Shown: positions 36,524-44,991 of the stretch, piece by piece
Layout: each line of letters starts with the position of its first letter
Numbering within the stretch: position 1 is the first letter of the stretch
Source of the DNA: JAPUEK01 sp963815355
GTDB lineage: Bacteria > Pseudomonadota > Alphaproteobacteria > Rhodobacterales > Rhodobacteraceae
Assembly (NCBI GenBank): GCA_963815355.1
Contig: CAWFGJ010000018.1
Coordinates: 1 to 64,000, forward strand
DNA length: 64,000 nt
Reading direction: 5' to 3'
Position numbers and translations under genes: made by a program
The notes under the pieces: model-generated
Told to the model about the DNA's origin: nothing
Database searches by the model: none
The model's input: the letters and a program-made list of their open reading frames with translations, nothing else

Positions 36524-36541
36524 AATTTCAAGCTTGAAATT
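36524..36541. promoter_or_regulatory. 18-bp perfect palindrome, probable MarR operator
   Basis: AATTTCAAGCTTGAAATT is a perfect inverted repeat in the 108-base divergent promoter between the hydratase (minus) and the anthraniloyl-CoA monooxygenase (plus). Its size and symmetry suit a MarR dimer, and a MarR gene (39614) lies in the plus-strand operon. The first 15 bases recur exactly at 62080-62094 upstream of kynU. Confidence 0.7.
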
Positions 36542-36591
36542 GTTTTGAAGCGGTGACAGGCTGGGGCAAGACGTAAGCATGAGGGATTGTG

Positions 36592-38877
36592 ATGAAGGTT
36601 CTTTGTTTGGGCGGCGGCCCTGCCGGGCTCTATTTTGCGATCTCAATGAAGCTGCGAGATCCGTCCCATGAAGTTGTGGTGATGGAGCGCAACAAGGCCA
36701 ATGATACTTTTGGCTGGGGGGTCGTCTTGTCTGACGACGCTTTGGGGCGGATGCAAAAGAACGACCCGGTCAGCACGGAAGCAATCCGCAGTCAGTTTGC
36801 CTATTGGGATGACATTGCCGTCGTGCATGACGGGGTACGCACAGTTTCCGGTGGGCATGGGTTTGCCGGGATCGGGCGGAAGGCAATGTTGATCCTGATG
36901 CAGGCACGCGCCCGCGAATTGGGCGTGGATCTCCGCTTTGAAGCAGAGTTCCGAACCGCCGAGGAATACCGCAAGGAATATGACATCGTGGTGGGCTGCG
37001 ATGGTATCAACTCATTGGTTCGCAAGGAATATGTTGATGTATTCCGCCCCGACATTGATCTACGCAAATGCAAGTTTGTCTGGCTTGGCACCCATCAGAA
37101 GTTCGACGACGCCTTTACCTTCATCTTTGAGAAGACGGTGCATGGCTGGGTCTGGGCGCATGTCTACCAGTTTGACGACAACACGGCGACCTTCATCGTC
37201 GAATGCTTGCCAGAGACCTGGGATCGCTGGGGCTTTGAGGCGATGAGCAAGGAAGAAACCGTCGAGACCTGCCGCAAGATCTTTGAGCGGCATCTGGGCG
37301 GGCACGGCTTGATGTCGAATGCGGCGCATCTGCGTGGCTCGGCGGTGTGGATGCAATTCCCACGGGTGATCTGCTCGCAATGGTATCACGAGAACGTCGT
37401 GCTGATCGGGGACGCAGCTGCGACGGGGCATTTCTCGATTGGATCGGGCACGCGGTTGGCGTTCGATTCCGCGATTGCTTTGGCCGAGTATTTGCACAGC
37501 GAACCGACCATGCAGGCGGCGTTTGAACGGTATCAGGCCGAGCGACGGGTCGAAGTTTTGCGCCTGCAGTCTGCGGCACGCAACTCATTGGAATGGTTTG
37601 AGGAAGTCGAACGCTACCTTGATCTTCCGCCTGAGCAGTTTGCCTATTCGCTGTTGACCCGAAGCCAGCGGATTTCGCATGAAAACCTGCGCTTGCGCGA
37701 CCCAGAGTGGCTGCGCGGGGCAGAGGATTGGTTTGCCGCCCAGCATGGCGGAGAGCCAGGGCGGGCACCGATGTTTGCGCCGTTTCAGTTGCGCGGGATG
37801 CGCTTGGAAAACCGGATCGTTGTGTCACCAATGGCGCAATACAAGGCCGTCGACGGTATCCCCGGGGATTGGCATTTCGTGCACTATGCCGAGAGGGCCA
37901 AGGGCGGCGCGGGGCTGGTTTATACAGAGATGACCTGTGTCTCTGCGGATGGCCGGATCACGCCGGGCTGTCCGGGGCTGTACACGCCCAAGCATGAGGC
38001 GGGCTGGAAACGGTTGGTTGATTTCGTCCATGCCGAAACCAAGGCCAAGATTTGCTGCCAGATCGGTCATGCAGGCCGCAAGGGGTCTACGCAGCTTGGC
38101 TGGGAGGACAGTGAGCGTCCTCTGCAGGCGCGCAACTGGCCGCTGATGTCGGCCTCGGCCATCGCGTGGGACGAAGGCTGTGCGGTTCCCAAGGAAATGG
38201 ACCGCACGGATATGGACAAGGTCTTGTGGCAGTTCGTCAAATCCACCGAAATGGCGGCGGTTGCGGGCTTTGACATGATTGAGTTGCACGCGGCACATGG
38301 CTATTTGCTGTCGTCTTTCATCAGCCCGTTGTCGAACCATCGGGAAGATGAATACGGCGGGTCGCTGGAAAACCGGATGCGGTATCCGCTGGAGGTCTTC
38401 CGTGAGATGCGGGGCGTTTGGCCGGGGGACAAGCCCATGTCGGTGCGGATTTCAGCCACCGATTGGGTTGCGGAGGGGGGGGTGACCCCGCAAGAAGCGG
38501 TTGAGATCGCCATGATGTTTGCGGCAGAGGGCGCGGATATCATCGATGTCTCGGCAGGTCAGACCTCGGTCGACGCAGAGCCCGTCTATGGGCGCATGTT
38601 CCAGACGCCGTTCAGTGACCGCATCCGCAACGAAGCCGGGCTTGCCACGATGGCGGTTGGCAATATCACCGAAACGGACCATGTGAATTCCATCTTGCTT
38701 GCTGGAAGAGCGGATCTTGTTTGTCTGGCCCGCCCGCATCTGGCCGACCCCTATTGGACGCTGCATGCCGCCGTTGCGATGGGCGATACGGCAACGCAGT
38801 GGCCGCTGCCCTATCTGGCCGGGCGTGATCAGGCGCGGCGTTTGGCGCAAAAGCAGCAAGAGCAGATACGGGTATGA
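36592..38877 (+). CDS. anthraniloyl-CoA (2-aminobenzoyl-CoA) monooxygenase/reductase
   Basis: Two-domain flavoprotein of 761 residues that hydroxylates and then reduces 2-aminobenzoyl-CoA to 2-amino-5-oxocyclohex-1-ene-1-carboxyl-CoA, the dearomatising step of aerobic anthranilate catabolism known from Azoarcus evansii. Residues 1 to about 390 are an FAD hydroxylase (CLGGGPAGLYFAISMKL, GDAAATGHFSIGSGTRLAFD). About 394 to 745 are an old-yellow-enzyme reductase (FAPFQLRGMRLENRIVVSPM, QIGHAGRKG). The order and length match bifunctional salicylyl/anthraniloyl-CoA enzymes. The ATG at 36592 follows GAGGG; a GTG three bases earlier is a less likely start. Confidence 0.93.
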   Translation: MKVLCLGGGPAGLYFAISMKLRDPSHEVVVMERNKANDTFGWGVVLSDDALGRMQKNDPVSTEAIRSQFAYWDDIAVVHDGVRTVSGGHGFAGIGRKAMLILMQARARELGVDLRFEAEFRTAEEYRKEYDIVVGCDGINSLVRKEYVDVFRPDIDLRKCKFVWLGTHQKFDDAFTFIFEKTVHGWVWAHVYQFDDNTATFIVECLPETWDRWGFEAMSKEETVETCRKIFERHLGGHGLMSNAAHLRGSAVWMQFPRVICSQWYHENVVLIGDAAATGHFSIGSGTRLAFDSAIALAEYLHSEPTMQAAFERYQAERRVEVLRLQSAARNSLEWFEEVERYLDLPPEQFAYSLLTRSQRISHENLRLRDPEWLRGAEDWFAAQHGGEPGRAPMFAPFQLRGMRLENRIVVSPMAQYKAVDGIPGDWHFVHYAERAKGGAGLVYTEMTCVSADGRITPGCPGLYTPKHEAGWKRLVDFVHAETKAKICCQIGHAGRKGSTQLGWEDSERPLQARNWPLMSASAIAWDEGCAVPKEMDRTDMDKVLWQFVKSTEMAAVAGFDMIELHAAHGYLLSSFISPLSNHREDEYGGSLENRMRYPLEVFREMRGVWPGDKPMSVRISATDWVAEGGVTPQEAVEIAMMFAAEGADIIDVSAGQTSVDAEPVYGRMFQTPFSDRIRNEAGLATMAVGNITETDHVNSILLAGRADLVCLARPHLADPYWTLHAAVAMGDTATQWPLPYLAGRDQARRLAQKQQEQIRV

Positions 38878-39617
38878 CAGCGATGCAAGGCAAGCGGGTC
38901 CTGATCACCGGGGGTGGGTCCGGGGCGGGGGAAAACCTTGCCTTGGGCTTTGCGCGGGCCGGTGCCGAGGTGGTGATCGCCGGTCGGCGGCTGGACGCGC
39001 TGGAGCAGGTGACTGCCAAAGCGCGCGGCATTCGGGCCGTGCAGGCGGATGTGACAGATGAGGCATCGGTTCAGCAGATGTTTGCGTTGGCCGGGCGCTG
39101 CGATGTGGTGATTGCCAATGCGGGGCAGGCAGACTCGGCTCCTTTTGCCAAGACCAGTCTTGCCCGATGGAATGCGATGCTGGCGGTCAATCTGACGGGC
39201 GTTTTTCTGACACTCCGCGATGGGGTGCGGCAGATGGACGGGTGGGGGCGGCTGATCTCGGTCGCGTCCACGGCAGGGCTGAAAGGCTATGCCAAGGTGG
39301 CCCCTTATGCGGCGGCCAAGCATGGGGTGGTGGGGCTGACCCGCAGTCTTGCGCTGGAAGTGGCGCGCAGCGCGATTACGGTCAACGCGATCTGTCCCGG
39401 TTTTCTGGACACGCCCATGACAGACCAGTCCGTTCAGGTGATTGCGGAAAAGACCGGCCGGTCACTGGTTGAGGCGCGCGCCGCTTTGGAGGCGATGAGC
39501 CCGCAGCACCGACTGATCCACCCCGATGAGGTGACAGCCACCGCCCTGTGGTTGTGCGGCCCCGGGTCAGAAGGGATCAACGGTCAGGCAATTGCGATTG
39601 CCGGGGGCGAAATATGA
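38874..39617 (+). CDS. short-chain dehydrogenase
   Basis: NAD(P)-dependent dehydrogenase of 247 residues. The cofactor motif is TGGGSGAGENLALGFA and the active site shows VASTAGLKGYAKVAPYAAAKHG (Ser, Tyr-x3-Lys). It overlaps both neighbours by 4 bases (ATGA), so it is tightly coupled to the monooxygenase and the MarR gene. It probably reduces the 5-oxo group or oxidises a hydroxyacyl-CoA formed after dearomatisation. Which step it takes cannot be read from sequence. Confidence 0.88.
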   Translation: MTAMQGKRVLITGGGSGAGENLALGFARAGAEVVIAGRRLDALEQVTAKARGIRAVQADVTDEASVQQMFALAGRCDVVIANAGQADSAPFAKTSLARWNAMLAVNLTGVFLTLRDGVRQMDGWGRLISVASTAGLKGYAKVAPYAAAKHGVVGLTRSLALEVARSAITVNAICPGFLDTPMTDQSVQVIAEKTGRSLVEARAALEAMSPQHRLIHPDEVTATALWLCGPGSEGINGQAIAIAGGEI

Positions 39618-40045
39618 GCGAATTATCCAAACGCCGCCTGAAGATGTGGATCCGCATGTTGGGCGTGACCCGAGCCGCTGAGGGCAGCCTGCGGGAATTC
39701 TTGCGCGTAAATCATGAAACCACCTTGCCGCGGTTTGACGTGATGGCGGCTTTGTACCGGCGCCGCGAGGGCGTCACGATGAGCGAGTTGAGCCGGATGT
39801 TACTTGTCTCGAACGGCAATGCGACGGCGGTGGTGGACCGTTTGGAAAAAGACGGGTTGGTGCGGCGGACCCCGTCGAATCAGGATCGCCGGACGGTGTT
39901 TGTCGCCCTGACGCCGGAAGGATTGACCAGCTTTGAAGGGTTGGCCGCAGACCACGAGCGGGAGGTGGACCGGCTGTTTGCGGGTATGAGCGAAGCCGAT
40001 CTGGAGTTGCTGACGGAAATTCTGAAACGGATGGGCAGGACATGA
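39614..40045 (+). CDS. MarR-family regulator of the anthraniloyl-CoA operons
   Basis: Winged-helix repressor of 143 residues with VTMSELSRMLLVSNGNATAVVDRLEKDGLVRRTPSNQDRRTVFVALTPEG, a complete MarR recognition helix and wing. The ATG overlaps the SDR stop and its stop overlaps the enoyl-CoA hydratase start. MarR relatives of aromatic-CoA pathways (BadR, CouR, HbaR types) sense aryl-CoA esters, so anthraniloyl-CoA is a natural candidate inducer. The palindrome at 36524-36541 is its likely site. Confidence 0.88.
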   Translation: MSELSKRRLKMWIRMLGVTRAAEGSLREFLRVNHETTLPRFDVMAALYRRREGVTMSELSRMLLVSNGNATAVVDRLEKDGLVRRTPSNQDRRTVFVALTPEGLTSFEGLAADHEREVDRLFAGMSEADLELLTEILKRMGRT

Positions 40046-40851
40046 AACTTGCAGGGCTGACGCCGACGCATTTTCTTTGGGAGGTCAAAGACCGGATCGC
40101 CGTGGTGCGGTTGAACCGGCCGGATCGCAAGAATCCGCTGACCTTTGACAGTTACGCCGAGCTGCGCGACACCTTTCGCGCGCTGGTCTATGCGGAAGAT
40201 GTCGATGTGGTGGTCTTTGCCTCAAACGGGCGGAATTTCTGCTCGGGCGGCGATGTGCATGACATCATCGGGCCGTTGATCGGGCTGCCTATGAAAGAGC
40301 TTTTGGCCTTTACCCGGATGACGGGTGATCTGGTCAAAGCCATGATTTCCTGCGGAAAGCCGATCATTGCGGCGGTGGATGGGGTGGCCGTAGGGGCGGG
40401 AGCGATCATCGCAATGGCCTCTGATCTGCGGATCGCGACGCCTGAGGCAAAATGCGCGTTTTTGTTCACGCGCGTTGGCCTTGCGGGCTGCGATATGGGC
40501 GCTTGCGCGATCTTGCCGCGCATCATCGGGCAGGGGCGGGCGGCGGAGCTGCTGTATACTGGCCGGGTCATGGGGGCTGCTGAGGGCGAACGTTGGGGCT
40601 TTTGGAACGCGCTTCATGCGGCGGAGCAACTGGAGGCCGAAGCCATGAGCTTGGCGCGGCGGCTGGCCTCGGGCCCGGTGTTTGCCCACGGAATAACCAA
40701 GACCCAGTTGAATCAGGAATGGAATATGGGGCTGGAGCAGGCAATCGAGGCGGAGGCGCAGGCACAGGCGATCTGCATGCAGACGCGGGATTTTGAACGG
40801 GCCTATCAGGCCTTTGTCGCCAAGGAAAAGCCGGTGTTCGCTGGGGACTGA
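40042..40851 (+). CDS. enoyl-CoA hydratase/isomerase family protein
   Basis: Crotonase-family protein of 269 residues in the plus-strand operon. Oxyanion-hole segments are NGRNFCSGGDVHDII and DGVAVGAGAIIAMASDLRIAT, and FLFTRVGLAGCDMGACAILPRIIGQGRAAELLYTGR is the conserved core. It is only distantly like the hydratase at 35725, so the two probably act at different steps, this one perhaps in ring opening of the cyclohexene intermediate. It overlaps the MarR stop by 4 bases. Confidence 0.88.
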   Translation: MKLAGLTPTHFLWEVKDRIAVVRLNRPDRKNPLTFDSYAELRDTFRALVYAEDVDVVVFASNGRNFCSGGDVHDIIGPLIGLPMKELLAFTRMTGDLVKAMISCGKPIIAAVDGVAVGAGAIIAMASDLRIATPEAKCAFLFTRVGLAGCDMGACAILPRIIGQGRAAELLYTGRVMGAAEGERWGFWNALHAAEQLEAEAMSLARRLASGPVFAHGITKTQLNQEWNMGLEQAIEAEAQAQAICMQTRDFERAYQAFVAKEKPVFAGD

Positions 40852-40873
40852 ACGGGGCGCGCAGCGACCAAGG

Positions 40874-40930
40874 CCGGGGGGCTGTCTGCCCCCCGGACCC
40901 CCCGAGGATATTTGAGGACAGAAAATATGG
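40874..40930 (+). repeat. composite intergenic element: GC hairpin plus dispersed repeat
   Basis: A perfect 9-base stem CCGGGGGGC/GCCCCCCGG (40874-40896) is followed by ACCCCCCGAGGATATTTGAG and GACAGAAAAT, running into the start codon of the acyl-CoA dehydrogenase. Both parts have counterparts at 26068-26150. GAGGACAG may also serve as the ribosome site of the next gene. Confidence 0.5.
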
Positions 40931-42063
40931 CAGACACGAGCTTTCTTGAATGGCCGTTCTTCGACGCGCAGCACCGGGCGTTGGCAGCAGAGCTGGAAAG
41001 CTGGTCAGGCGCGCATTTGCCGGTTGATCATCACGATGTCGATGGCGCGTGCAGGGGGTTGGTTACGGCGTTGGGGGCGGGCGGGTGGCTGCAGCACTCG
41101 GCGGCGGGGGAGGGAGAACGGCTGGATGTGCGCAGCCTTTGTCTGATCCGCGAGACCTTGGCGCGGCATGACGGATTGGCAGACTTTGCTTTTGCGATGC
41201 AGGGGCTTGGGATGGGGGCGGTCTCGCTTTTCGGCTCCGCCGAACAGCGGTTGTGGTTGGCGCGGACGCGCGCCGGGGCGGCAATATCAGGCTTCGCTCT
41301 GACCGAGCCGGGGTCCGGGTCGGATGTGGCTGCAACGGCCACGACGGCCGTGCGCGACGCCAGGGGATGGGTGTTGAATGGGGAAAAGACCTATATTTCC
41401 AACGGCGGGATCGCCGATGTCTATGTGATCATCGCGCGGACCGGCGAGGCGCCCGGTGCCAAAGGGTTGTCGGCCTTTGTGCTGCCGGCCGATGCGCCTG
41501 GGATGACGGTGGTTGAGCGGATCGAGGTGATTGCGCCGCATCCCTTGGCGCATCTGGCGCTGCGGGACGTGGTCTTGCCAGAGGGTGCCTTGATCGGGCG
41601 GCCGGGGGACGGGTTCAAGATTGCGATGTCGGTGCTGGATGTCTTCCGCTCAACCGTGGGGGCCGCGGCGTTGGGGTTTGCGCGGCGGGCGTTGGATGAG
41701 GCGTTGGCACGGGTGCAGAGCCGCCGCATTCAGGGCAAAGCGTTGAGCGAGTTGCAGATGGTGCAGGGGCATCTGGCGGATATGGCCTTGCAGATCGATG
41801 CGGCGGCTTTGCTGATTTACCGGGCCGCGTGGGTCAAGGACCAGGGGGCTGCACGGATAAGCCGGGAGGCCGCGATGGCCAAGCTATACGCAACAGAAGC
41901 CGCGCAGAAAGTGATTGATATGGCGGTCCAGTTGCATGGGGGCGATGGGGTGCGGCAGGGCTTTGCGGTGGAAGCCTTGTACCGGGAAATCAGGGCCTTG
42001 CGGATCTATGAGGGCGCATCCGATGTGCAAAGGGTGGTCATTGCCCGGAGCCTGTTGGGATGA
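40927..42063 (+). CDS. acyl-CoA dehydrogenase
   Basis: FAD-dependent dehydrogenase of 378 residues that would introduce a double bond in the alicyclic or acyclic CoA intermediate. It has GFALTEPGSGSDVAATATTAVRD, the FAD-binding VQLHGGDGVRQGFAVEALYREIRALRIYEGASDVQRVVIARSLLG, and the catalytic Glu in IYEGAS. The ATG at 40927 is taken because MADTSFLEW begins the N-terminal helix. It overlaps the thioesterase gene by 4 bases. Acyl-CoA dehydrogenases occur in the described 2-aminobenzoyl-CoA operons. Confidence 0.9.
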   Translation: MADTSFLEWPFFDAQHRALAAELESWSGAHLPVDHHDVDGACRGLVTALGAGGWLQHSAAGEGERLDVRSLCLIRETLARHDGLADFAFAMQGLGMGAVSLFGSAEQRLWLARTRAGAAISGFALTEPGSGSDVAATATTAVRDARGWVLNGEKTYISNGGIADVYVIIARTGEAPGAKGLSAFVLPADAPGMTVVERIEVIAPHPLAHLALRDVVLPEGALIGRPGDGFKIAMSVLDVFRSTVGAAALGFARRALDEALARVQSRRIQGKALSELQMVQGHLADMALQIDAAALLIYRAAWVKDQGAARISREAAMAKLYATEAAQKVIDMAVQLHGGDGVRQGFAVEALYREIRALRIYEGASDVQRVVIARSLLG

Positions 42064-42473
42064 GCTATGATCGCCTGATCCAGATTGAGTTCAACCACTG
42101 CGACCCGGCGGGGATCGTGTTTTATCCGCGCTATTTCGAGATGAGCAACTCTGTCGTGGAAAACTTTTTCAATGACGTGGTGGGGCGGTCTTTTGCGTCG
42201 ATGCATTCGGGCGGCGCCCAGAACGGCGTGCCCACCGTGGCGATGGCGGCGGAGTTTTTCGTGCCCTCACGTCTGGGGGACAAAGTGCTATTTTCGCTTG
42301 CGATCGCGCGCATCGGGCGCAGTTCGCTTGACGTGGTAATTGAGGGGCGAGGCGGGGCGGAGTTGCGATTGCGGATCCGTCTGACCTTGGTCTGGATCGA
42401 GGGCATGAAAGCGACGGCGTGGCCCGAAGGTATGCGGGCGCGATTGGTAGCATTTGAGGAGGCAGCACGATGA
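42060..42473 (+). CDS. 4-hydroxybenzoyl-CoA-type thioesterase (hot-dog fold)
   Basis: Protein of 137 residues with the 4HBT signature IEFNHCDPAGIVFYPRYFEMSN, in which Asp is the catalytic residue in Pseudomonas-type enzymes. It probably releases CoA from stalled aryl- or alicyclic-CoA esters as a safety valve; housekeeping thioesterases of this kind accompany several aryl-CoA pathways. It overlaps both neighbours by 4 bases. Confidence 0.88.
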   Translation: MSYDRLIQIEFNHCDPAGIVFYPRYFEMSNSVVENFFNDVVGRSFASMHSGGAQNGVPTVAMAAEFFVPSRLGDKVLFSLAIARIGRSSLDVVIEGRGGAELRLRIRLTLVWIEGMKATAWPEGMRARLVAFEEAAR

Positions 42474-42871
42474 GCCATGAAATCTTGCATCCGAAGAACT
42501 GGAAGCCTGCGCGCGGTTATGCAAACGGCGTTGCGGCCTCGGGGCGGATGGTTTTCACCGGGGGTCTTATCGGCTGGAACGCGGATCAGGAATTTGAGAC
42601 CGACGATTTCGTGGGTCAAGTGGCGGTCGCGCTGCGGTCGATTGTCGAGGTGCTCGGTTGCGCAGGCGCGCGTCCGGAGCACCTCGTTCGATTGACTTGG
42701 TATGTGACCGACAAGCAAGAATATCTTGGAAATCTCAAGGGGTTGGGCGCGGTTTACAAAGAGATCATCGGGCGGAACTATCCGGCGATGGCGCTCGTTC
42801 AGGTCGTGGCTCTGGTTGAAGATCGCGCCAAGGTTGAGATCGAGGCGACGGCGGTAATCCCGCAGGTTTGA
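42470..42871 (+). CDS. RidA-family (YjgF/UK114) protein
   Basis: Protein of 133 residues with the RidA fold: NGVAASGRMVFTGGLIGWNAD at the N-terminus and RLTWYVTDKQEYLGNLKGLG in the middle. RidA proteins hydrolyse enamines or imines to ketones and ammonia. In this pathway the monooxygenase product is an enamine (2-amino-5-oxocyclohex-1-ene carboxyl-CoA), so deamination of that intermediate is a reasonable role. The conserved RidA arginine near the C-terminus (normally in R-x-x-V/A) is not clearly seen in VALVEDRAKVEIEA, where Arg-Ala is present instead. Confidence 0.85.
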   Translation: MSHEILHPKNWKPARGYANGVAASGRMVFTGGLIGWNADQEFETDDFVGQVAVALRSIVEVLGCAGARPEHLVRLTWYVTDKQEYLGNLKGLGAVYKEIIGRNYPAMALVQVVALVEDRAKVEIEATAVIPQV

Positions 42872-42910
42872 GCCCGATCCGGGGCGCGTTAAGTTTTGGA
42901 GGGAACGACC

Positions 42911-44530
42911 ATGCTGGGACCGACAGGCCACATTGATACATTCTGCCGCGACCGTCTGCCGCCGCCAGATCAGCAGCCTGAGTTCCGTATGGAGCGTTTT
43001 CAATACCCCGAACGGATCAATGCTGCGGTCGAACTGACGGACCGGATGGTAGAAAAGGGCTTTGGCGACCATACGGCGCTAATCGGAAACGGGCGTCAGC
43101 GGACCTATAAGGAGCTGACCGATTGGTCGAACCGTCTGGCCCATGCTCTGGTTGAAGATTACGGCATAAAGCCCGGAAATCGTGTGCTGATCCGGTCGGC
43201 TAACAATCCTGCGATGGTGGCCTGTTGGTTGGCCGCGACAAAGGCAGGGGCCGTCGTCGTAAATACCATGCCGATGCTGCGGGCGGGCGAATTGGCACAG
43301 ATTGTGGACAAGGCCGAGATCGCGTTGGCCTTGTGTGATACACGTTTGATGGAAGAATTGGTGGCCTGCGCAAAGGGCTCGGGCTTTTTGAAAACGGTTG
43401 TTGGATTTGACGGGACCGCCAACCATGACGCAGAACTGGACCGCGCGGCGCTTTCCAAGCCGGTTCGGTTTGAGGCGCCGCCGGTCGGGCGCGACGACGT
43501 TGCGTTGATTGGCTTCACATCCGGGACCACGGGCGAGCCCAAAGGTGCGATGGCCTTTCATCGCGATATTCTGATCATCGCAGACGGTTATGCGCGCGAG
43601 GTTCTGGCCGTTACGCCGGATGATGTCTTTGTAGGCTCACCCCCGCTGGCCTTTACGTTTGGTTTGGGGGGGCTCGCGGTCTTTCCGCTGCGTTTTGGGG
43701 CGGCGGCGGCTTTGCTGGAACAAGCAACGCCGGCGAACATGATTGAGATCATACAGAAATATAGGGCGACGGTGTGTTTCACCGCGCCGACGGCCTACCG
43801 CGTGATGTTGAAGGCCATGGCCGAGGGAGCGGACCTTTCATCGTTGCGCGCAGCGGTTTCGGCTGGTGAGACATTGCCCGCGCCCGTTTATGAAGAGTGG
43901 ATGGCCAAGACGGGCAAGCCGATGCTGGACGGCATAGGGGCAACCGAGATGCTGCACATCTTCCTGACAAACCGGTTTGATGATCACCGGCCCGGATGCA
44001 CGGGACGCCCGGTGACGGGATATGAGGCGCGGATCGTCAACGAAGACATGCAGGAAGTGCCGCGCGGCGAGGTTGGTCGGTTGGCCGTGCGCGGCCCGAC
44101 GGGCTGCCGCTATTTGGCCGATGATCGACAACGCAAATATGTGCGCGACGGCTGGAACCTAACGGGCGACAGTTTCTGGCAAGACGATGAGGGCCGTTTC
44201 CATTTTGCGGCGCGGTCAGACGATATGATCATTTCGGCCGGCTACAACATCGCGGGGCCCGAGGTGGAGGCGGCTTTGCTGGCGCATCCGGACGTGCTGG
44301 AATGCGCCGTGATCGGGCGTGCGGATGAGGAACGGGGCCAGATCGTCGAGGCGCATGTGGTGCTGGCAGCGGGGCGGTCTGGTGACCCGCTGATGGTCAA
44401 GTCGCTGCAAGACCACGTAAAGCGGGTCATCGCCCCTTATAAATACCCGCGCTCTGTCATTTTCGTAGCGGCTCTGCCGAAAACCCAGACGGGCAAGATC
44501 CAGCGGTTCCGCCTGCGAGATACGGACTGA
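42911..44530 (+). CDS. 2-aminobenzoate-CoA ligase (benzoate-CoA ligase family)
   Basis: Acyl-adenylate-forming ligase of 539 residues that should activate anthranilate to anthraniloyl-CoA with ATP. The P-loop-like AMP motif FTSGTTGEPKGAMAFHRD is at about 201-218, followed by GIGATEMLHIFLTNR (A5), GWNLTGDSFWQDDEGRFHF (A7), DDMIISAGYNIAGPEVE (A8) and the catalytic C-terminal Lys in PKTQTGKIQRFRLR. Its closest fit in my reading is the benzoate/aminobenzoate ligase group. The ATG at 42911 follows GGAGGGA. It ends the eight-gene plus-strand operon. Confidence 0.9.
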   Translation: MLGPTGHIDTFCRDRLPPPDQQPEFRMERFQYPERINAAVELTDRMVEKGFGDHTALIGNGRQRTYKELTDWSNRLAHALVEDYGIKPGNRVLIRSANNPAMVACWLAATKAGAVVVNTMPMLRAGELAQIVDKAEIALALCDTRLMEELVACAKGSGFLKTVVGFDGTANHDAELDRAALSKPVRFEAPPVGRDDVALIGFTSGTTGEPKGAMAFHRDILIIADGYAREVLAVTPDDVFVGSPPLAFTFGLGGLAVFPLRFGAAAALLEQATPANMIEIIQKYRATVCFTAPTAYRVMLKAMAEGADLSSLRAAVSAGETLPAPVYEEWMAKTGKPMLDGIGATEMLHIFLTNRFDDHRPGCTGRPVTGYEARIVNEDMQEVPRGEVGRLAVRGPTGCRYLADDRQRKYVRDGWNLTGDSFWQDDEGRFHFAARSDDMIISAGYNIAGPEVEAALLAHPDVLECAVIGRADEERGQIVEAHVVLAAGRSGDPLMVKSLQDHVKRVIAPYKYPRSVIFVAALPKTQTGKIQRFRLRDTD

Positions 44531-44610
44531 CGGGAGGCCGAAGGGCGCCGTTTCGGTTGGGCGAGTGCGCCCCGCACGGGAACGGGGGCGCGCGTCGGCC
44601 AACCTTTTGG

Positions 44611-44838
44611 CTATTGGTAAAGGTCTTGTGCGGCGCCGGACTGGCCGCAGCGCTGTATCGGCCAGCCAGGCCGCGGCGGCAGGGTGCGCGCGCCTGACAG
44701 GACGGCTTCCGGATCCGCCTCAATCCGGGCGAGCAGCGATTGCTCTTGCAGCCGCAGGCGGGCGATGGCCAAGCGGAGGTCGGCGAGTTCAGCGTCCAGA
44801 TCCGGGGGTGTAGTGGCCGCGAAAGCGCGTCGTTGCAT
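44611..44838 (-). CDS. small helical protein of unknown function
   Basis: A 75-residue protein, mainly one predicted coiled coil (DLDAELADLRLAIARLRLQEQSLLARIEA). The ATG at 44838 has a strong ribosome site (GGAGAAGG), which supports translation; a longer frame to 44931 lacks one. It lies alone between the anthraniloyl-CoA operon (convergent) and a membrane protein (divergent). I do not recognise a family. Confidence 0.55.
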   Translation of the reverse strand: MQRRAFAATTPPDLDAELADLRLAIARLRLQEQSLLARIEADPEAVLSGARTLPPRPGWPIQRCGQSGAAQDLYQ

Positions 44839-44991
44839 AATCCTTCTCCGATAAAGAGCCGCAGGTGTCGGGGCATCTTGCAGCATCATTGGTAAAGATT
44901 TTCCCGAGCGGTGCCGCCAAAACGCTTGCAATGCTGCCGGAGTGCAGAAATTCTTTTGCCAATTCAGTTTTTGCTTTTTCAGGAGTTTCGC

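Noticed and set aside
40874..40896. GC hairpin as an intrinsic terminator inside the anthraniloyl-CoA operon
   Set aside because: No T run follows, and the next gene belongs to the same pathway. I list it as part of a repeated element.
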